Assembly (NCBI GenBank): GCA_005879655.1
Contig: VBJK01000036.1
Coordinates: 1-5,098 of the forward strand
Source: Chloroflexota bacterium
GTDB lineage: Bacteria > Chloroflexota > Ktedonobacteria > Ktedonobacterales > Ktedonobacteraceae
Reading direction: 5' to 3'
DNA length: 5,098 nt
Shown here: positions 1 through 2,829 of the stretch, piece by piece
How positions within the stretch are numbered: position 1 is the stretch's first letter
Layout of the letters: every line of letters starts with the position of its first letter
The notes under the pieces: generated by a model
Database searches by the model: none
Told to the model about the DNA's origin: nothing
What the model saw: the letters and a program-made list of their open reading frames with translations, nothing else
Position numbers and translations under genes: made by a program

Positions 1-39
1 GATAGCCTTGAAGTTTTCGATAGACCAGCTTTTAAGCAT
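1..39 (-). CDS. 5' end of an AAA/ABC-type ATPase gene (13 codons, cut by window edge)
   Basis: Seen: on the minus strand an ATG at 39-37 opens a frame that stays open to base 1 and reads MLKSWSIENFKAI. An AAGGAC Shine-Dalgarno lies at 52-47, seven bases before the ATG. Known: 'ML.S..IENFK.I' is the characteristic first beta strand of SMC/RecF/OLD-like ATPases (AAA_15/AAA_21 and relatives, including many defence ATPases). In these proteins it is followed by a Walker A loop, which here would lie outside the window. Inferred: this is the start of such an ATPase, transcribed leftwards and divergently from the toxin-antitoxin operon, probably from the promoter at 89-117. With only 13 residues the subfamily (OLD nuclease, PtuA-like, RecF-like, DNA repair) cannot be assigned, and chance similarity is possible, but the fit of start, SD and motif makes a real gene more likely. 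Confidence 0.6.
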   Translation of the reverse strand, partial: MLKSWSIENFKAI

Positions 40-152
40 GCATATTGTCCTTAGCGTAATTTGCAGAATGTCTTCTTCATACACTGTGATTGTATCTTAT
101 TTTGTGTCATAGCTCAATACTCATTTTTGAGAAATTGCATGCTTGCTATCGA
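17..152. repeat. Interrupted inverted repeat across the left-edge gene start
   Basis: Two blocks recur in inverted order. TCGATAG (17-23) and AAGCATGCA (34-42) on the left match TGCATGCTT (136-144) and CTATCGA (146-152) on the right. The left arm has 10 bases between its blocks and the right arm only one, so a 9-base insertion or deletion separates otherwise matching 16-bp arms. The interval includes the start codon and putative promoter of the leftward ATPase gene. It could be a split operator, a decayed element end, or chance in AT-rich sequence. Confidence 0.35.
89..117 (-). promoter_or_regulatory. Candidate sigma70 promoter for the left-edge ATPase gene
   Basis: Read on the minus strand, TTGAGC (117-112) is followed after exactly 17 bases by TACAAT (94-89). 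The -35 matches the consensus at four of six positions and the -10 at five of six. Initiation near position 82 would give a leader of about 43 nt before the ATG at 39, with the AAGGAC ribosome site inside it. It is a prediction from spacing and hexamers only. Confidence 0.45.
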
Positions 153-219
153 GAGGCAGACGAAAGCAGAACTATAAAATTAGAATTTTGTATTTTGTAC
201 AGATGAGGCCAATCTTTTA

Positions 220-248
220 TTGACAACATCGGTAGAGCCAAGTACAAT
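220..248 (+). promoter_or_regulatory. Strong sigma70 promoter of the toxin-antitoxin operon
   Basis: A perfect TTGACA -35 (220-225), a 17-base spacer and a TACAAT -10 (243-248, one mismatch) make this the best promoter in the window. Initiation is expected near 254-256. That puts the stem-loop array (283-372) and the antitoxin start (396) on one transcript, but it places the AGGAGG at 252-257 at or across the very 5' end. Just upstream lie a tandem TTTTGTA repeat (186-199) and an AAAATT/AATTTT palindrome (176-189). TTGTAC (195-200) and GTACAA (242-247) form an inverted pair bracketing the promoter. These are plausible operator pieces for a self-repressing antitoxin. Confidence 0.75.
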
Positions 249-265
249 AAAAGGAGGATGGCATC

Positions 266-379
266 GTGTTGTCAGGAACCAACCCTATAGCCGAGAGAGG
301 CTATGGGCTTGTAGATAGGGGAGGTGACAGCCTATCTTCTACAAGCTGGCATTGGGTCTCCGCTAAGGAGACTGTATGA
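266..379 (+). CDS. Possible 37-residue leader peptide / remnant transposase tail
   Basis: Seen: GTG at 266 follows AGGAGG (252-257) by eight bases and opens a 37-codon frame to TGA (377-379). The stop lies four bases before the AGGAGG that serves the antitoxin, so translation of the two could be coupled. The peptide is rich in Gly, Ser and Trp, includes SSTSWHWVSAKETV at its end, and largely reads through the three stem-loops. Two readings are possible. It may be a leader peptide, although the predicted transcript start near 255 would clip its ribosome site. Or it may be a leftover C-terminal tail of an IS200/IS605 TnpB-type protein, whose tails overlap structured RNA and often end in similar Ser/Lys/Glu-rich strings. 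The second reading is an impression of style, not a match I can verify. It may also simply not be translated. Confidence 0.3.
   Translation: MLSGTNPIAERGYGLVDRGGDSLSSTSWHWVSAKETV
283..372 (+). promoter_or_regulatory. Structured leader RNA with three consecutive stem-loops
   Basis: Stem 1 pairs 283-292 with 299-307 (nine pairs, one bulged T, loop GAGAGA). Stem 2 pairs 307/308-319 with 331-346 (12-13 pairs with a three-base bulge TTC/TCT); its 11-base loop carries GGAGGTGA. Stem 3 pairs GTCTCC (356-361) with GGAGAC (367-372) around a five-base loop. None is followed by a U tract, so these are not ordinary terminators. The array fills most of the predicted 5' leader (about 255-395) of the toxin-antitoxin mRNA. 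It leaves the antitoxin ribosome site AGGAGG (383-388) unpaired in this fold. Plausible roles are transcript stabilisation, a regulatory leader, or a remnant of a transposon-derived guide-RNA scaffold. I do not recognise a named riboswitch. Confidence 0.55.
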
Positions 380-395
380 CTTAGGAGGCACCTTC

Positions 396-722
396 ATGGC
401 CGTTGCTCATACAGATTATTATCGTCATGAGAACCTCGTCCGTAAATCTATTCAAATTCCCTCAATACAGCACAAAGAGCTTAAAGCACTTGCTGTGGAA
501 CTAGACTCCTCGCTAGGAGATGTAGTAGAGACGATCTTGGAACTCATGCAACAGGATAATTATCAACAGTTACGAACCGCAATCACCCAAAAACGCGAAC
601 GCGAACTCTCCTCCATTAACCACACCCTCGACGAAGCTTATGCCTACCTCGCTTCTATCCCAGAAGCCCTTGAAGACGCTCGCTTCTTCTTTGATGCTGG
701 GCGCGAAGGTATGGTTGCATGA
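396..722 (+). CDS. MazE-like ribbon-helix-helix antitoxin
   Basis: This is the antitoxin of the toxin-antitoxin pair: it should bind and block the downstream MazF-type toxin and repress its own promoter as a dimer. I chose ATG 396 (108 residues) because AGGAGG at 383-388 sits seven bases upstream; the longer frame from GTG 324 has no proper ribosome site and would translate leader RNA. Residues 14-23 (LVRKSIQIPS) look like the DNA-contacting beta strand. Residues 25-37 and 39-53 look like the two helices of a ribbon-helix-helix fold, as known for the Bacillus MazE homologue EndoAI. Residues 55-95 are charged and helical, and the C-terminal ARFFFDAGREGMVA has the aromatic/acidic make-up of a toxin-binding tail. 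The stop overlaps the toxin start as ATGA, which supports translational coupling. The fold assignment rests on pattern and position rather than a signature motif. Confidence 0.75.
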   Translation: MAVAHTDYYRHENLVRKSIQIPSIQHKELKALAVELDSSLGDVVETILELMQQDNYQQLRTAITQKRERELSSINHTLDEAYAYLASIPEALEDARFFFDAGREGMVA

Positions 723-1129
723 GTCATGAGGCGAGGCAAATGTTGCCCAGCCCTAAACACTATGAGGCGGATATGTTGCCCAACCCTCGTCGTGGCGAAA
801 TCTGGGATGTAAATTGGTCGCCAGGTCGTGGCGCGGAACAACAAGGCATGCGTCCGGCATTGATTATTCAGAACGACCGGGGGAATGCCTCGCCGTCATA
901 CCCTTTGACCATCGTGGCGTCTATGAGCCGTACAGAACGTGAATTACCTTTGCATGTGCGTATCGCACCTAACGACGAAAATGGTCTAAGTGACGATACG
1001 GACGTGAAATGCGAACAGATCATGACTATTGAAAAATCACGTCTCTTGCGCAAGCGCGGATCAATCAGCACTGAGGAGATGCATCGCGTTGATCTAGCTC
1101 TTAAGCTAAGTTTGAATCTCTTATCTTAA
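719..1129 (+). CDS. mazF: MazF/PemK-family endoribonuclease toxin
   Basis: MazF toxins cut mRNA at short single-stranded sequences and arrest growth when the antitoxin decays. The hallmark N-terminus RRGEIWDVNWSPGRGAEQQG is followed by MRPALIIQND and, later, CEQIMTIEKSRL, all as in Bacillus MazF. The Arg of MRPAL aligns with catalytic Arg25 of that enzyme. The catalytic Thr48 position aligns with Ser in IVASMS. Three in-frame ATGs are possible: 719 (136 residues, overlapping the antitoxin stop), 740 (129) and 773 (118). The last gives normal family length, placing the RGEIW core eight residues in, and has GAGG five bases upstream. The first has GAAGG nine bases upstream; 740 also has GAGG upstream. 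The extra N-terminus comes from an 11-residue tandem duplication ending in MLPSP and MLPNP. The family call is firm; the start codon is not. Confidence 0.93.
   Translation: MSHEARQMLPSPKHYEADMLPNPRRGEIWDVNWSPGRGAEQQGMRPALIIQNDRGNASPSYPLTIVASMSRTERELPLHVRIAPNDENGLSDDTDVKCEQIMTIEKSRLLRKRGSISTEEMHRVDLALKLSLNLLS
727..786 (+). repeat. Imperfect tandem duplication at the mazF start
   Basis: Segments 727-754 and 763-786 align as TGAGGCG...ATGTTGCCCA(G/A)CCCT with a three-base gap and one or two mismatches. Each copy carries its own GAGG ribosome-binding sequence and its own in-frame ATG (740 and 773, 33 bases apart), so the initiation signal itself has been duplicated. At the protein level it reads HEARQMLPSP then HYEADMLPNP. 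Confidence 0.7.
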
Positions 1130-1139
1130 ATGTTGCCCA
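738..1139 (+). repeat. 12-bp direct repeats bracketing the toxin ORF
   Basis: AAATGTTGCCCA occurs at 738-749 and again at 1128-1139, where it begins inside the toxin's TAA stop codon. The inner ten bases also occur at 773-782. The copies at 740 and 773 are toxin start codons. The third would start a 10-codon frame (MLPITEAVFL, stop 1160-1162) directly abutting the stop. It looks like a third copy of the start module and may be a scar of tandem gene duplication followed by loss. Confidence 0.5.
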
Positions 1140-1165
1140 TCACAGAAGCTGTTTTTCTGTGATGG
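1137..1165. terminator. Hairpin between convergent genes, probable terminator
   Basis: CCATCACAGAA (1137-1147) pairs perfectly with TTCTGTGATGG (1155-1165): 11 bp around a seven-base loop. It begins eight bases after the toxin stop and ends 15 bases from the stop of the opposing ATPase gene. The only T run on the plus strand is TTTTT at 1174-1178, eight bases past the stem, and there is none on the minus strand. It is therefore either a suboptimal terminator for the toxin operon or a hairpin that protects or blocks transcript ends in both directions. Confidence 0.55.
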
Positions 1166-1180
1166 CGCACGTATTTTTGG

Positions 1181-2626
1181 CTATAGTATGATCAAGTTGT
1201 TCAACGATGTCTGCTCCAGATCGAGGATCTCTTTGAGGAGGGTCTGAAGGGCACGATCTTGTTCACGATAAAACTGGCGCATACTGCCTAAGCCCAGACG
1301 GCTCGAAGTCTGTCCATTGGGCAGATGATACTTGAAGTAATGGTACCAGAGGATATTATAGAGCCGCCACTCAGGAGCGGAATCAGTGCGCACACCCCCG
1401 GCTCGCATGCGTTCAAAGCCAGCTTTCAAGAGATCGCGTACCAGTACCCCTTTTTTCGTGTGTGGATTGCTCTGCATCCTCAGAGCCACATAGTGCATCT
1501 CGACAAGCCTGGAGTTTGCAAGAAAATCATTATCCTCAATATTCTCAAGGGCATCCTTCAAGTCTTTGAGCGAAAGTTCATTCCCATTCACCTGTACAAA
1601 TTCGCGTACTTTGTGGCGGAAAAGACTGGACTGACTGAGTTCCGGCATTTTACAGCGTTCAGGAGGGAACTGTGTTAAATCGAGCTTTAAGCTCTGCTTC
1701 TGATCTTCGCTGAGGTCATTCCAAGCATGCTCAAAATGAGGTTCCAACTCCTCGTACACGCGTTCCTGCACCAACTTAAGGTCAACACTTTGCAGACCTT
1801 GACGAGCTTTTTCCGCGAAGAGATGTCGGCATGCCACCTGAATGTAAAAAGGGTGAGAGCCAGCCATCGTCGTCACCCATTCCAACTCTGCGGGAGTGAA
1901 TGCTAAACCCGTTTGTCCGGCTGGGACAGTAATTAATTGTTGGGTCTCCTCGAACGTCAATGAACTCAACACACAGGTCTGGAAAATGTTAAAAAACGGG
2001 GAAGAGGCCACAGCATCTGAATGGCACACCTCATACAGTGGTTTCATCGAGGCCGTTACATACGAGATCAGATCGTAGATACCAGCCAATGCACGTAGGA
2101 ATGAGAAGAAGTCTGGATCGAAATGGGGATTTCTAGTGACCTTATCAAAAGCATCCATCAATAGTACAGGACGAAAACCGGCCTCACAAACATCTTCCAG
2201 CAGTTTTTTGAAGCGATCCTGAGCGCAGAGTTGCTCTGGGGGTGACTGAAGCGTAATGCTAGCACGGCACTGAAAGAGAAACTGCTCGCAGACAGTATGA
2301 AAAAAATCAGCGCGCGTCTTCTGTCGATATTCACGCCAATCAGTGAGAATGAAAATACGGTCATGCAAGTCATAGCCATAGCGCTGTTGCAGTTCCCTGT
2401 TCGCCAGGAACTTTAGCAACGAAGATTTCCCAATATGTCTTGAACCCACAATCGAGAAACACTGCCGTTTCTCTATGGCGTTAAAGAGCATGCGAAGTTC
2501 ATACTGCCGTCCAAAGAACATCGCAAGATCACGCACAGCATCATAATCGTAGTATGGATTGATTCTCTGGGCCTCCACGAGTAGCACCCCTTTCTTAGCA
2601 TCGTTTGCTCTTTTTGTACAATGCAT
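1181..2626 (-). CDS. AAA_16/nSTAND-type ATPase with C-terminal helix-turn-helix tail
   Basis: The 481-residue protein has an N-terminal segment NPYYDYDAVRDLAMFFGRQYEL (about 24-44, the FGR entry motif). Walker A is GSRHIGKSS (61-69). The Walker B strand is RPVLLMDAFDKV (152-163), followed by a sensor-like YVTAS (189-193), SSPFFNIF (208-215) and a GSHPF element (256-260) matching the GxP motif of STAND winged helices. These indicate an ATP-dependent switch of the signal-transduction ATPase group. The usual Glu after the Walker B Asp is Ala159, though Asp161 is close by. Residues about 350-470 (LKDALENIEDNDFLANSRL, then WRLYNILWYHYF, then RQFYREQDRALQTLLKEIL) resemble a sigma-region-4-like helix-turn-helix tail I associate with Chloroflexota ATPases; DNA binding is inferred. 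No membrane segment or superstructure-forming repeats are evident. ATG 2626 is the only good start; AAGGGGG (2646-2640) lies 13 bases upstream, rather far. It may regulate the divergent propeller gene. Confidence 0.85.
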   Translation of the reverse strand: MHCTKRANDAKKGVLLVEAQRINPYYDYDAVRDLAMFFGRQYELRMLFNAIEKRQCFSIVGSRHIGKSSLLKFLANRELQQRYGYDLHDRIFILTDWREYRQKTRADFFHTVCEQFLFQCRASITLQSPPEQLCAQDRFKKLLEDVCEAGFRPVLLMDAFDKVTRNPHFDPDFFSFLRALAGIYDLISYVTASMKPLYEVCHSDAVASSPFFNIFQTCVLSSLTFEETQQLITVPAGQTGLAFTPAELEWVTTMAGSHPFYIQVACRHLFAEKARQGLQSVDLKLVQERVYEELEPHFEHAWNDLSEDQKQSLKLDLTQFPPERCKMPELSQSSLFRHKVREFVQVNGNELSLKDLKDALENIEDNDFLANSRLVEMHYVALRMQSNPHTKKGVLVRDLLKAGFERMRAGGVRTDSAPEWRLYNILWYHYFKYHLPNGQTSSRLGLGSMRQFYREQDRALQTLLKEILDLEQTSLNNLIIL

Positions 2627-2629
2627 TGT
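2618..2629. promoter_or_regulatory. Perfect 12-bp palindrome over the ATPase start codon
   Basis: ACAATGCATTGT is perfectly self-complementary and contains the ATPase initiation codon (2626-2624). Its position could suit an autoregulatory binding site or a small mRNA hairpin affecting initiation. It may be coincidental, since the flanking bases do not extend the symmetry. Confidence 0.3.
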
Positions 2630-2671
2630 CGCATATCATCCCCCTTATTGTCTAGAGAACAACAGTCAGTT

Positions 2672-2701
2672 ATTTTAATTGTATCCGCTGTGAAGTGCCA
2701 A
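2672..2701 (-). promoter_or_regulatory. Probable sigma70 promoter of the ATPase gene
   Basis: On the minus strand TTGGCA (2701-2696, one mismatch) is separated by 18 bases from TAAAAT (2677-2672, one mismatch). Initiation near 2665 would give a leader of about 39 nt containing the AAGGGGG ribosome site. A second TACAAT (2683-2678) overlaps but has no good -35. Confidence 0.55.
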
Positions 2702-2741
2702 TCAGTGTACAAGGTCTGCCAGAATCAATTTTCATGAACTT

Positions 2742-2829
2742 TTGCGAATGTCACACGGAGGGCATCAAATGGCATGAGGAAGACGCTATACTTAAAGGGG
2801 AACTGTTAGCACAGAAGCTGAGGTAGACT
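2742..2829 (+). promoter_or_regulatory. Upstream region of the propeller gene, weak promoter candidates
   Basis: No consensus promoter is visible on the plus strand. The best candidates are TTGCGA (2742-2747), 17 bases, TCAAAT (2765-2770), with four of six matches each, and an isolated TATACT (2787-2792) without a matching -35. The weakness suggests dependence on an activator or another sigma factor. The ribosome site GAGG (2820-2823) lies six bases before the ATG at 2830, and an in-frame TAG at 2824-2826 rules out a longer N-terminus. Confidence 0.3.

Noticed and set aside
1..112. Plus-strand tail of an upstream gene (frames open to 54 or 112)
   Set aside because: The open stretches are short, uninformative and AT-rich, while the minus strand offers a ribosome site, start and recognisable motif.
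283..346. Leader hairpins as a rho-independent terminator or tRNA-like gene
   Set aside because: No U tract follows any stem, and no cloverleaf or TPsiC-like arm can be drawn.
324..395. Longer antitoxin start at GTG 324
   Set aside because: It lacks a properly spaced ribosome site, and the extra 24 residues merely translate stem-loop leader sequence. ATG 396 has AGGAGG seven bases upstream.
644..1071. Minus-strand frames opposite the toxin-antitoxin genes
   Set aside because: They are antisense to well-supported genes, have low-complexity Arg/Ser composition and show no motifs.
1130..1162. 10-codon frame after the toxin stop as a gene
   Set aside because: It is too short and runs into the hairpin. 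It is better explained as a copy of the repeated start module.
1325..2379. Frames of 60-117 codons overlapping the ATPase gene on both strands
   Set aside because: They lie within the ATPase, whose motifs establish the coding frame. None has a family signature.
2473..2712. 79-codon minus-strand frame overlapping the ATPase start
   Set aside because: It is out of frame with the conserved NPYYDY...FFGR segment, Cys/Met-rich without motifs, and covers the predicted ATPase promoter.
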